Of a stretch of DNA of 64,000 bases, positions 44,385 through 52,027 are shown piece after piece. Position 1 is the first letter of the stretch; the number at the start of each line of letters is the position of its first letter. The notes beneath the pieces are model-generated. The model searched no databases. It had not been told where the DNA came from and saw nothing but the letters and a program-made list of their open reading frames with translations. Both the position numbers and the translations under genes were made by a program. Source of the DNA: Acidobacteriota bacterium (GTDB taxonomy: Bacteria > Acidobacteriota > Vicinamibacteria > Marinacidobacterales > Marinacidobacteraceae); assembly GCA_022820545.1 (NCBI GenBank), contig JAJEFG010000027.1, positions 1 through 64,000 on the forward strand. Direction: 5' to 3'.

Positions 44385-46747
44385 ATCTGGCCGGCGGCGC
44401 GGGCGCGCCAGTAGGGACGGTCGCGCGGGAGGTAGTGGGGCTTGAGATAGACCCGGGTGGCGGGGAGCGCCTGGGCGCCGTCGTAGGCGAGCACGATGGC
44501 CTGGCAGTTCTCGAGGAGCGTGAACTGGCGGGCGTGGAAGAGGGGCTCGCGTTGCTCGCGGTAGGACTTCGAGGTCCCCAGCGTGCCTTTCGCGCCGCCG
44601 GCGCGGGCGGTGATGAGGGAGAAGCCCGGCTTGGCGGATTCCGTGAAGGAGTAGGACGGGGAGAGCCGCAGGACCTTGCCGGACATGTTGGAGGCCAGTT
44701 CGGCGCTGCTGTCGTCGCTGAGGGAGAGGAAGATCTTGGTCCGGAGCGTCTGGAGGAGGGTGCGCCAGGCGTCCTGGCCGGGGAGGACGGACTTGAGCGA
44801 GCTGATGGACTGGGTGGCGACGATGGGGATGACGCGGCACTGGCGGGTGAGCGCGAAGGCCTTCTCGTCACCTGAGGGGTCGTCCTCGCCGACGGAGGCG
44901 AAGGACTGGTATTCGTCGCAGAGGAAGACGGCGGGGCGCACGTAGCGGGTGGGATGCCGCTTCATGGCTGCCGGCCGCTTGAGGAGGCCCTGGAGCCTGG
45001 CGTTCTTGAGCAGAACGCCGATGGTGCGGGCCAGGGCGGGGTTGGCGCCGGCCGGCATGTTGAGGGCGAGCACCTTGCCCTCCTCGACGAGCTCGTCGAG
45101 CGGAGGGAGCGGCTGCAGCAGGGCGGCGCCGGCGGTGGACGGCGTACCGGGAGGCGGCGGCGGCAGGTCCGGCGGCGGCGAGATATGCGGGCGCGGGCGG
45201 TCCGGACAGAAGACGCGGGCGACCTCGGGCAGGTCGAACACCGAGAGGAAGACGGAGACGCCCTCGACGATCGAGGTTCGGAGCTTCGCGTCGAGCTGGA
45301 GCCAGTCGTGTGTGTACCAGCGCTCGATGGCGTCGATCCGGAGGGCGTGCTCCGACCGCGGGGGCGCGGGCGGGTTGTCGATCGTGAACGGGACGCGCAG
45401 CTTCGTGAGGGCCTCCTGGAGGTCGGGATCCGCGGCGGTCCGCATGTGGTCTTCGCCGCTGTGGGTCCAGGTTCGGCCCTTCTTGAGGCACTTCACGTGG
45501 GTGAGGAAGACCTCGGTCTCGAGGACCACGTCGTTGACGGGCGGCGGGTCGCTGAAGGACCGCGCCCGCTTGATCTTCTTGCCGATGAGTTCGGTGTCGA
45601 TCGCGCAGAGGTAGAGGTCGCGGAAGGTGCACCAGCGCTCCGGGAGGGCGCGGTGCAGCTCGATGAGCCAGCGGATGAGGTTGGTGTATGCCTGCTGCCA
45701 GAAGGGCTCCTTGGACTTGCCGAAGAGCTGGTTGAGGAGGCTGGCGATGGTGTAGGCCAGCGAGTAGCTGTCCATCTCGGAGGCGAGCGGGTTCCACTGC
45801 CAGCGGCCGCCGATGCCGAGTTCGACGTAGTCGTCTCCCCGTCCGGCGTCCTGCAGGACGGCGCGGATGTCGTGGCAGAAGTCGCCCTTGACTTCGAGGA
45901 CGAGGCCGGCCGCGCGGCGGGCGGGGTCGTGGGCCTGCCAGGAGAGGAGCTGGTCGGCGAACGGGCGCATGCACGCGGAGGTCTTGCCGGTGCCGACGGC
46001 CCCGAAGATGGCGATGCCGGTGAAGAGGCCGCGTTCGGGCAGGGTGAGCCATTCCGGCCGGGTGGTCTCCCGAGCCTCGGTGGGATGGTGGAGCTCTCCC
46101 ACCACGAGAGAGGGGGCGGGGTCCCCCGGGCTCGTGGGCCAGGGAGGGAGGACGCCGCGCCCGGGGAGGTGGCGCGCGGCCTGGGAATCGAGCCACAAGC
46201 GCCGCGCGCTTGTGGCCATGAGCAGCCCCCCGCCGGCGACGACGGCGGGGGCCACGAGAAACCACCCGCGGATGAGGTGGAAGAAGACGGGGTCCTCGAG
46301 CGCGATGAGGTCGAGGAGTGGATCCTCGCCGGGCGCGGGGAAAGATCGGGAGAGGACGGACCAGGCGAGGGCCGTCAGGCCCAGGACGGTGGCGGCGACG
46401 GTACGCCAGGAGAGGAGCCGCCCGAGCGACGTCTCGGAGTTGCGTAGGCGTAGAAATGCCCACGAGAAAGCGCGTCCGAGCGCGTGTCGGAACGCCGGCG
46501 CGAACCAGAAGGCGAGCAGGCCCAGGGAGAAGGCCCCGAGAGCGGGGCCGGCGTAATACCAGGCCCGGAGGACCTGGTAGCCGGCGGGATCCTCGAGTGC
46601 GACGAGGTCGAGGAGAGGGTCGGCACCTGGCGGCGGGAAGCCGCCCTGGCGGACGGTGACGAGGAGCGCCAGGAGCGCCGCGGCGGCCGGAAAGAGGACG
46701 CGCGGCGACGAGAGCGTCAGGCGCAGCCGTGAAACGAAAGGGCCCAA
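44381..46747 (-). CDS. virD4: VirD4/TraG-type coupling protein
   Basis: The 788-residue protein has an N-terminal membrane domain, Walker A as AVGTGKTSACMRPF (about residues 240-255) and Walker B as VFLCDEYQSFAS (about 605). These features define type IV coupling ATPases that deliver the DNA-protein complex to the channel. The membrane domain contains an internal repeat: GADPLLDLVALEDPAGYQ and GEDPLLDLIALEDPVFF, each followed by a hydrophobic helix. The end of its operon neighbour virB11 overlaps by four bases. Confidence 0.92.
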   Translation of the reverse strand: MGPFVSRLRLTLSSPRVLFPAAAALLALLVTVRQGGFPPPGADPLLDLVALEDPAGYQVLRAWYYAGPALGAFSLGLLAFWFAPAFRHALGRAFSWAFLRLRNSETSLGRLLSWRTVAATVLGLTALAWSVLSRSFPAPGEDPLLDLIALEDPVFFHLIRGWFLVAPAVVAGGGLLMATSARRLWLDSQAARHLPGRGVLPPWPTSPGDPAPSLVVGELHHPTEARETTRPEWLTLPERGLFTGIAIFGAVGTGKTSACMRPFADQLLSWQAHDPARRAAGLVLEVKGDFCHDIRAVLQDAGRGDDYVELGIGGRWQWNPLASEMDSYSLAYTIASLLNQLFGKSKEPFWQQAYTNLIRWLIELHRALPERWCTFRDLYLCAIDTELIGKKIKRARSFSDPPPVNDVVLETEVFLTHVKCLKKGRTWTHSGEDHMRTAADPDLQEALTKLRVPFTIDNPPAPPRSEHALRIDAIERWYTHDWLQLDAKLRTSIVEGVSVFLSVFDLPEVARVFCPDRPRPHISPPPDLPPPPPGTPSTAGAALLQPLPPLDELVEEGKVLALNMPAGANPALARTIGVLLKNARLQGLLKRPAAMKRHPTRYVRPAVFLCDEYQSFASVGEDDPSGDEKAFALTRQCRVIPIVATQSISSLKSVLPGQDAWRTLLQTLRTKIFLSLSDDSSAELASNMSGKVLRLSPSYSFTESAKPGFSLITARAGGAKGTLGTSKSYREQREPLFHARQFTLLENCQAIVLAYDGAQALPATRVYLKPHYLPRDRPYWRARAAGQI

Positions 46748-46806
46748 AGGACGACGAGCACGGCGAGCGTCAGGACCGTGAGCTTGGCGGCGAGGCGGAT
46801 CGCCAT
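46717..46806 (-). CDS. very short membrane peptide, tentative
   Basis: The 29-residue frame MAIRLAAKLTVLTLAVLVV... is a single membrane helix that overlaps the first ten codons of virD4. It may be a small transfer-operon peptide or chance; the overlap weakens it. Confidence 0.3.
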   Translation of the reverse strand: MAIRLAAKLTVLTLAVLVVLWALSFHGCA

Positions 46807-46935
46807 GGCCTTCCCGCAGGGATCAGTGCGTCGCCTCCGGCGACGGCTGGGAGCGACCCGGACACGGGAAGAGGGTGACGAACGCAACCCGATTCCGTGC
46901 CGCATTTCCTGTGGAAATGGGGGGGTCGCTCCCCA

Positions 46936-46969
46936 CGCCGCCTGCCCGCTGCAATGCGGGCAGGCGGCG
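46936..46969. repeat. 14-bp perfect hairpin
   Basis: Arms CGCCGCCTGCCCGC and GCGGGCAGGCGGCG flank the loop TGCAAT. No T-run follows on either strand, so a simple intrinsic terminator is not clear. Confidence 0.6.
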
Positions 46970-47024
46970 CGGTCACGAAGGGACCGAACCACAACGGCGA
47001 GACAGAGAATCGGGCGAGCCGGCG

Positions 47025-47078
47025 TGACGAATGCAGTCCGCGAAAGGATGACGAATGCAAGGGTGCGGGCATTCGTCA
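47025..47078. repeat. TGACGAATGC iteron-like repeats
   Basis: Two direct copies and one inverted copy of the decamer lie within 54 bases, next to the hairpin at 46936-46969. Confidence 0.5.
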
Positions 47079-47104
47079 CGGAAAAGCGACCGGACGGGGA
47101 CGAT

Positions 47105-47368
47105 TCACTCGTCCGCGGCGGGGTCGCCGGCGGCGTTGAGCGCGGCGATCGCGCGGTGCGTCTCCTGGGCGAGCAGGGCAAGGTGCGGCAGGTCGTTGAT
47201 GCCGAAGCTGGAGCGGTTGCGCCAGCCGTCCTCGGTCTTGTAGAGACGCGAGAAGGTGGCCGAGTGGAAGGTGTTGCCCTCGGCCTGGTTCCGCCAGATG
47301 GCGGCGCGGCAGGTGCCGACGCGGAGTTCCTCGACGGGCGGGGCGTTGTTTTTCGTGCTGGTGGTCAT
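47105..47368 (-). CDS. small conserved element protein
   Basis: The 87-residue protein contains RVGTCRAAIWRNQAEGNTFH and FSRLYKTEDGWRNRSSFG, a pattern frequently seen in small proteins of plasmids and conjugative elements, with a C-terminal helix LALLAQETHRAIAAL. The biochemical role is unknown; a single-strand-DNA-related role is only suggested by neighbourhood. Confidence 0.6.
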   Translation of the reverse strand: MTTSTKNNAPPVEELRVGTCRAAIWRNQAEGNTFHSATFSRLYKTEDGWRNRSSFGINDLPHLALLAQETHRAIAALNAAGDPAADE

Positions 47369-47413
47369 GGGGCCTCCTTGGGGGTAGTCAAGGCGTGTGA
47401 AACGGGATGGCTG

Positions 47414-47941
47414 CTACGGCCGGAAATTGAGGTGCCGGACGAGGTCGATGCCGGTGGCCACAAAAAAGAGGAAGGCCTTTTCGACCTGAGGGTTGGTGGG
47501 CGGCGCGCAGGACGGGATGGCGCAGAACTGCTGCAGCCGGATCTCGACGGTCGGGTCGTTCTCGAGGTCGAACCAGACCGTGAAGCCGCGCCGGGATCCG
47601 CGTGTCGGTCGGGCCGTCTCGAGGAGCGGACCGTTCCACGGCATGGCCGAGTAGGTTTCGATCCAGTGCTTCGCGAGGTACCACGCGGTGGCGCACTCCC
47701 CGACGAGGTCGCCGGGCGCTGTTTCCCGGTCTTCCTCCTCGTTCTGGCAGACGACGGCGTTGGTCACGTCTGCCTGCAGCAACGCGAGTTCGATTGCGTC
47801 CTGGTCCGAGTGGCCGATCAGGGGGAGCGGGGCGACGGCGTTGTTCAGCGTGTCGCAGGCCGCGCAGGACAGGACAGCAAACAGCGCGAGAGACCGGCGG
47901 CAGGATCGCCGCGAGACGGAACTGGGGAATGCGGAGTGCAT
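47414..47941 (-). CDS. transfer-locus lipoprotein
   Basis: The 175-residue protein has a signal sequence and lipobox (LALFAVLSCAAC, Cys near residue 29). The mature protein contains four further cysteines (VVCQNEEEDRE, VGECATAW, FCAIPSCAP), which suggests disulfides in the periplasm. Placement between VirD4-side genes and the replication-relaxation-like gene suggests a channel accessory, possibly a VirB7 counterpart, though size is larger than usual. Confidence 0.6.
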   Translation of the reverse strand: MHSAFPSSVSRRSCRRSLALFAVLSCAACDTLNNAVAPLPLIGHSDQDAIELALLQADVTNAVVCQNEEEDRETAPGDLVGECATAWYLAKHWIETYSAMPWNGPLLETARPTRGSRRGFTVWFDLENDPTVEIRLQQFCAIPSCAPPTNPQVEKAFLFFVATGIDLVRHLNFRP

Positions 47942-47953
47942 GGCGAGCGGGTG

Positions 47954-48922
47954 TTACGGGAGGGTGAGGGAGTCGGGCGCGAGGCGCGCGGCGACGTGCG
48001 TGGAGCAGCTGTCGATCGAGGGACCAGCGGGGACGACGGCTTCCTCCCGCTCCTGGATGCGGAGGACGCCGTCCGCGGCCGCGTTGACGCCGCCCCACTT
48101 GTCGAGGATCCGCCAGTTGCGGGTCTCACGTGCGCGCTGGACATCGTCCATGAGTTCCTGGTCCTCGGGCGAGAGCGATTGCGGCTCGGCCGGAGGGCCG
48201 CACCACTTGGCGAGCTTCTTGCCGAGCGAGGCGGCCTGGCCGCGGGTGCGGGTGACGGCCGCGACGTGGACGGTGCGCCCGCCGCGGCGGAGACCCGCCC
48301 AGAGGGAGTGGTGCGTCTCGCCCCAGTAGGGGAGCGAGTTGAGATCGCTGGCTCCGGAGACGGTGTAGACGAAGATGGCGGAGCGCTCGTCGGCGGCGAT
48401 CGGGAGCTTGACGGGGAAGTGGCGGACCGTGGGGGCGACGGCGCCCTTGTAGGTGCGCTGCGGAAGGTCGGAGAGCGGAATGCCGAGGCCGGTGAAGTGG
48501 GCGACCTTCTCCTGCTCGGTCGGAAGCCAGGGCAGGCGGGGATGTTCGATGATGTGGTCCAGGGAGAGGAGTCGGCGGAACAGGACTCCGGGGGATCCGT
48601 GCCGCCGGTGGCGGACGTGCTCGATCCCGAGCGCGCAATAGATCGGCCGCGCGGTGATGTGGCAGAGGTGTTCGGAGGCACCTCCCTGGTCCGGGGAGAT
48701 GGGGTGTTCGCGCGCTATGCGCGCCGCCAGCAGCCGGGCGACGGCGCGGCGTGCCGTGGGCTCGGTGCGTCCGTTGAAGGTAAGCAATTGGGAGCGCAGA
48801 AAGACGCCGCTGTGGAGGCAGACGAGGGCGATCCAGGTGGCGTCGCGGCCGGTCCAGCCGAGCGGTTCGAGGGCGGCCTCCCGGCCGGCCAGGTGAGGGA
48901 TTGGAGGCGCGGTGGCGGTCAC
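47954..48922 (-). CDS. replication-relaxation-like winged-helix protein
   Basis: The 322-residue protein has an N-terminal winged-helix region (IALVCLHSGVFLRSQLLTF, RAVARLLAARIAREHP) followed by a mixed C-terminal domain, the arrangement of the replication-relaxation family found next to conjugation genes. The GTG at 48922 is chosen because it overlaps the stop of the upstream small gene (GTGA). Assignment is tentative; a mobilisation accessory role is likely from context. Confidence 0.55.
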   Translation of the reverse strand: MTATAPPIPHLAGREAALEPLGWTGRDATWIALVCLHSGVFLRSQLLTFNGRTEPTARRAVARLLAARIAREHPISPDQGGASEHLCHITARPIYCALGIEHVRHRRHGSPGVLFRRLLSLDHIIEHPRLPWLPTEQEKVAHFTGLGIPLSDLPQRTYKGAVAPTVRHFPVKLPIAADERSAIFVYTVSGASDLNSLPYWGETHHSLWAGLRRGGRTVHVAAVTRTRGQAASLGKKLAKWCGPPAEPQSLSPEDQELMDDVQRARETRNWRILDKWGGVNAAADGVLRIQEREEAVVPAGPSIDSCSTHVAARLAPDSLTLP

Positions 48923-49080
48923 GGGACGAGACGGGCGATGTCCGCGGGCCGCCGGGGTTCCGGAGAGGAGAAGAGGGCGGAGGCCGTGAGGACGATGGCC
49001 CAGAGCAGGAGCGGCACGAGAAGGAAAAGGAGGATTGCGGCCGCGTCGGTGCGAGCAAGCGGCGGGCGGGGTCGCGTCAT
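48919..49080 (-). CDS. short single-helix membrane protein
   Basis: The 53-residue protein has one hydrophobic helix (AAAILLFLLVPLLLWAIVLT) and a basic N-terminus. It is linked by 4-base overlaps to both neighbours, so it is a genuine translated member of the transfer operon. Its partner is unknown. Confidence 0.6.
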   Translation of the reverse strand: MTRPRPPLARTDAAAILLFLLVPLLLWAIVLTASALFSSPEPRRPADIARLVP

Positions 49081-49313
49081 GGCCGGCGGGAGAGTGGCGG
49101 AAGGCCGTATGCACGGCGCATACGCATACCGTATGCATCGTGTGCCGGCATACCGTGCATACGGTGTGCATCCGCAACGGAGGCCGCGCAGTCGCGCAGG
49201 CCGGCCTGATACGCGGCGAGCCAGATGAGCAGCACGAGAGGGACGGTGAGGAGGATGTAGACGGGAAAGTCGTGCGGGAAGCGGTGCTGGCGGCAATGGC
49301 GGCAGTAGCTCAT
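49077..49313 (-). CDS. zinc-motif membrane protein with repeat-encoded tail
   Basis: The 78-residue protein has CRHC near the N-terminus and a membrane helix (FPVYILLTVPLVLLIWLAAY). Its C-terminal ~30 residues (HRMHGMPAHDAYGMRMRR) are encoded by the ATACGGTAT repeat, site D. Overlap with the next gene supports real translation to the end. The tail could be tolerated rather than selected. Confidence 0.55.
   Translation of the reverse strand: MSYCRHCRQHRFPHDFPVYILLTVPLVLLIWLAAYQAGLRDCAASVADAHRMHGMPAHDAYGMRMRRAYGLPPLSRRP
49106..49178. promoter_or_regulatory. ATACGGTAT repeat, site D (inside a gene)
   Basis: The site has CCGTATGCACGGCGCATACG, GCATACCGTATGCATCG and CGTGCATACGGTGTGCATCC. It lies within the coding end of 49077-49313, 26-98 bases upstream of the small membrane gene at 49080. 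Confidence 0.55.
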
Positions 49314-49975
49314 TCGAACGCGGCGGCGCGGTCCGCCTGGAGGTAGGTGATGACGAGGCCCATGGGGTTGGCGGGGAGGAGTTCGGCCGGGACCTGGTCG
49401 AGGAAGGTGAACTGGAGCGTGGCGGTCCAGCGTTCACGGGCGGTTTCCTGTCCGGCCGCGAGGGTGACCAGGTCGAAGTCGGCGGTGGCGGCGTGGGGAG
49501 GTTCGGGATTCGGGTTGATCCGGAGGACGACGCCCTGGACCTGGCGTTCGGCGGCGGCGAAGCCGGCGGCCGTCTGGGCGACGTCCTCGCTGTCGGTGCG
49601 GAACGCCGCGTTGGCCAGGTCGGCAGCGAGGAAGCGCAGCGCCCGCGCCCAGGCCGCCTCGACGGTTGCCTGGCGGCGGGAGTAGAAGTCGGAGAGGAAC
49701 TGGTTGAGGAAGTACTTGGTGGTGGGGTCCAGGGGATCGGCCTGGGCTTCCAGGGCCTCGTAGGCGAGAGCCTCGGCCCTGCCGACCTCGTCGACGCGGA
49801 TGACGATCGGCTTGGGGAGTTCGACGGCGGAGAGGCGCACGACGACGACGAGGAGCAGGAGGGCGAGCCCGGCGAGGGCGAAGATCCAGAGGCGGAGGAA
49901 GCGGTTGCTGGCGACCTGTTCGCCCCAGATCTCCGCGAACTCCTTGCCGGGATCGGGTTTCTTGCGCCGCGCCAC
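49310..49975 (-). CDS. virB8: VirB8/TrbF-like channel component
   Basis: The 221-residue protein has a short cytoplasmic N-terminus (ARRKKPDPGKEFAEIWGEQV), one membrane helix (IFALAGLALLLLVVVVRL) and a periplasmic domain with VRIDE-type and YFLNQFLSDFYSRRQ sequences typical of VirB8/TrbF. It forms the inner-membrane periplasmic scaffold of type IV secretion. GTG start at 49975; it is followed upstream by virB6. Confidence 0.82.
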   Translation of the reverse strand: MARRKKPDPGKEFAEIWGEQVASNRFLRLWIFALAGLALLLLVVVVRLSAVELPKPIVIRVDEVGRAEALAYEALEAQADPLDPTTKYFLNQFLSDFYSRRQATVEAAWARALRFLAADLANAAFRTDSEDVAQTAAGFAAAERQVQGVVLRINPNPEPPHAATADFDLVTLAAGQETARERWTATLQFTFLDQVPAELLPANPMGLVITYLQADRAAAFE

Positions 49976-49986
49976 GGGAGGGGCCC

Positions 49987-50985
49987 CTACTTGGGCTTGC
50001 CGGCGACGGCGGCGATCTTGCCTGCGCCGCCGGTGGCCATCATCACGCCGGTGGTCGCCATGCCGGCGACGTTCATGCCGCCGGCGCCGCCGCCGCTCAC
50101 AATCGCGCCGGCCAGCTCGCCGACCTTCGTTGCGCACAACACGGCGGCAACGGCCATCGGAATGATCGCCACGAACCATACGGCGGACCAGCCGAGGTTC
50201 GAGAAATCGATTGCGGCCACGTTTAGCGTCCGGATGTACTGGAGCGCCACGGCGCTCCAGACGTACAGCATCACTCCGGCAATGACGCTGTAGAGCGAGT
50301 ACGTCCAGAGCGCCCGGAACCAGCCCCAGAACAGAAACGCGAGCGGCTGGAAAACGAAAAACGGGATGATCACCGGCCCGAGAAAGATCATGATGTTGAC
50401 CGCCACCAAGGCATAGATCACCTGCGCCGCCACGAACGAGAAAATCACCACCAGCAGCAGCACCAAGACCATCAACAAGGCGACCGAGATGTACGTCAGC
50501 ACGAGCGTACGCCCGCCGCTCAGGATCGCACTCATGATCCCGACCTGCTGGTCTCTTGTCACATCAGCCCACAGCGCCTGTAGCGCCGCCACCATCTCTG
50601 AAGGAACCGCCGTCACAAAGCGCTCCGCGATGAAGTTCGCGCCGCCCGGAATGATCATGGGGAACGGCATGCCCATGCCCGGGACATTGGTGTCGTAGAA
50701 CTCCAGCATCACCCAGGGGACCCAGAGGGTGAGCAGGAGCTGGACGATTTCCCAGGCGCGCCAGCTGGACCCGCCGAAGCCGATGCGGAGGCCGGTCCAG
50801 ATAACCACGATCGTCGCCAGCCCGCTCCACAGGTCCTTGCCCAGGCCCAATAGCGGATGGCTGGTCCCGGTCAGGACATCCGACAGCACCGTGTTCAGCG
50901 GTCCCAGGTAATCGGCCAGCTCATCCGGCACGATCGTCGGTGGAAGGCTCGGGTGCGGCAGCGTTGCCGGCGGTGGCTGTCCCAT
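49987..50985 (-). CDS. virB6: VirB6/TrbL-like polytopic channel protein
   Basis: The 332-residue protein has about six membrane helices (for example LVLTYISVALLMVLVLLLVV and ALVAVNIMIFLGPVIIPFF) in the pattern of VirB6/TrbL. It forms the inner-membrane pore region of the type IV secretion machine. Eleven bases separate it from virB8. Site E of the repeat lies within 100 bases upstream of its start. Confidence 0.82.
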   Translation of the reverse strand: MGQPPPATLPHPSLPPTIVPDELADYLGPLNTVLSDVLTGTSHPLLGLGKDLWSGLATIVVIWTGLRIGFGGSSWRAWEIVQLLLTLWVPWVMLEFYDTNVPGMGMPFPMIIPGGANFIAERFVTAVPSEMVAALQALWADVTRDQQVGIMSAILSGGRTLVLTYISVALLMVLVLLLVVIFSFVAAQVIYALVAVNIMIFLGPVIIPFFVFQPLAFLFWGWFRALWTYSLYSVIAGVMLYVWSAVALQYIRTLNVAAIDFSNLGWSAVWFVAIIPMAVAAVLCATKVGELAGAIVSGGGAGGMNVAGMATTGVMMATGGAGKIAAVAGKPK

Positions 50986-51023
50986 GAGCTTCGTCAGGCG
51001 CCGTGCGAGAGGGTCATCCGGCG

Positions 51024-51082
51024 GGGTGCGTGTGCATCGTGCATACGGTATGGAGACACCCGGCGTGCAGGGTGTGCATCCG
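51024..51082. promoter_or_regulatory. ATACGGTAT repeat, site E
   Basis: Contains GTGCATCGTGCATACGGTAT, GGCGTGCAGGGTGTGCATCC. It shares GGATGCACACC-type sequence with site D (read on the minus strand). It is about 40-100 bases upstream of virB6. Confidence 0.5.
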
Positions 51083-51109
51083 CCATTGAGAGGGTTCCGG
51101 GGAAGCGCG

Positions 51110-52027
51110 TCAGCGGGGGCCGAACGCTGTGGGCAGCAGCAGGCCGGCGCCCAGGTCGGCGGCGTTCGCCTGGATCCAGGCTATGGAGGCGTCGTTCTGG
51201 GCGTGGGCGGCGACCTCAGCTTGGTACCAGCGGTCGAGGTGCTGGTGATGTTGGAGTTCGCCAGCGCGGTTCTGTTGCGCCTGGCGGCTGGTATTGAGCA
51301 AGGCCGCGTCGGCCGCCAGCAAAGCAATTTCGGCTTGGAGCTGAGCGGCTTCCGTGCCGTCCGGTAGTTCGGATATCCGCTCGCGTAGTTCGACGGATCG
51401 CCAGTGAGCGGCATCGGTAAAGCGGAGCGTGTGGTAGTCGAGTACTCGGTCGTTTTCAGCTTGCTCGCGCATTCGGTCCATCGCGTCGATCGCCGCCTGT
51501 CGTTGGACTGGATCGTTGTACAGGTTCCCGAATTGGGCGGCGGTCACCGTGTCCGCGCGGTTGGTGGCGTCACGCCAGTGATCCGCAATTCCGGCGCTGC
51601 CGGTGAGGCTCCCGAGCGCGTCGAGACGAGTCGCGAGCGTGTTCGCTTCCGCGTTGTTCAGGCTGCCGAGCCACAGGCCGGTGCCGCTGGTGAAGTCGAA
51701 AAGGCTGTCGCGGTTTTGCCAGGCGTTGCGGAGCCGTACGAGATCGGCCGCGTATTGGGAGACCTCAGAGGTCGCTCCCGGTGTCTGTTCACCGGTGGCG
51801 AGCTGGGCAACGCTCATCAGGGTCTCAGTGAATTTGCCTTCGTTCGCACGTTGAAGAGCCGCGATCGCGGCTGTCACGCCCGCGATGGCGGTACCCACCG
51901 CGGCGACGGCGGACAGGATGGCCGGACTCAGCGGATCCGCGAAGCCCTCCACCGGCGTGGTGGTGACGACGACCAAGCCAACGGCGAGGAGAGCGACGAG
52001 GGCCCAGCGGATGGCAGTGTGGATCAT
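51110..52027 (-). CDS. VirB5/TrbJ-like pilus-tip or channel protein
   Basis: The 305-residue protein has a signal-type N-terminus (WALVALLAVGLVVVTT) and a long, helical, Ala/Gln-rich mature part (LQRANEGKFTETLMSVAQLA, DRMREQAENDRVLDYHTLRF), typical of VirB5/TrbJ pilus-associated proteins. It starts within the stop of virB10 (ATGA). Sequence is divergent, so the family assignment rests on order and composition. Confidence 0.65.
   Translation of the reverse strand: MIHTAIRWALVALLAVGLVVVTTTPVEGFADPLSPAILSAVAAVGTAIAGVTAAIAALQRANEGKFTETLMSVAQLATGEQTPGATSEVSQYAADLVRLRNAWQNRDSLFDFTSGTGLWLGSLNNAEANTLATRLDALGSLTGSAGIADHWRDATNRADTVTAAQFGNLYNDPVQRQAAIDAMDRMREQAENDRVLDYHTLRFTDAAHWRSVELRERISELPDGTEAAQLQAEIALLAADAALLNTSRQAQQNRAGELQHHQHLDRWYQAEVAAHAQNDASIAWIQANAADLGAGLLLPTAFGPR

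Larger units (their letters stand above)
46807..47104. other. non-coding gap with hairpin and TGACGAATGC repeats
   Basis: This 298-base gap in the transfer operon contains a perfect 14-bp hairpin, arms 46936-46949 and 46956-46969 with loop TGCAAT. It also has TGACGAATGC at 47025-47034 and 47049-47058 and its inverse at 47069-47078. The spacing of the two direct copies is 24 bases. It may be a terminator plus regulatory region, or a transfer-origin-type locus. Confidence 0.5.

Noticed and set aside
46807-47104. Gene assignment to the frames in the virD4 upstream gap
   Set aside because: The frames are arginine-rich with no start signal and overlap the hairpin; the gap is best left non-coding.
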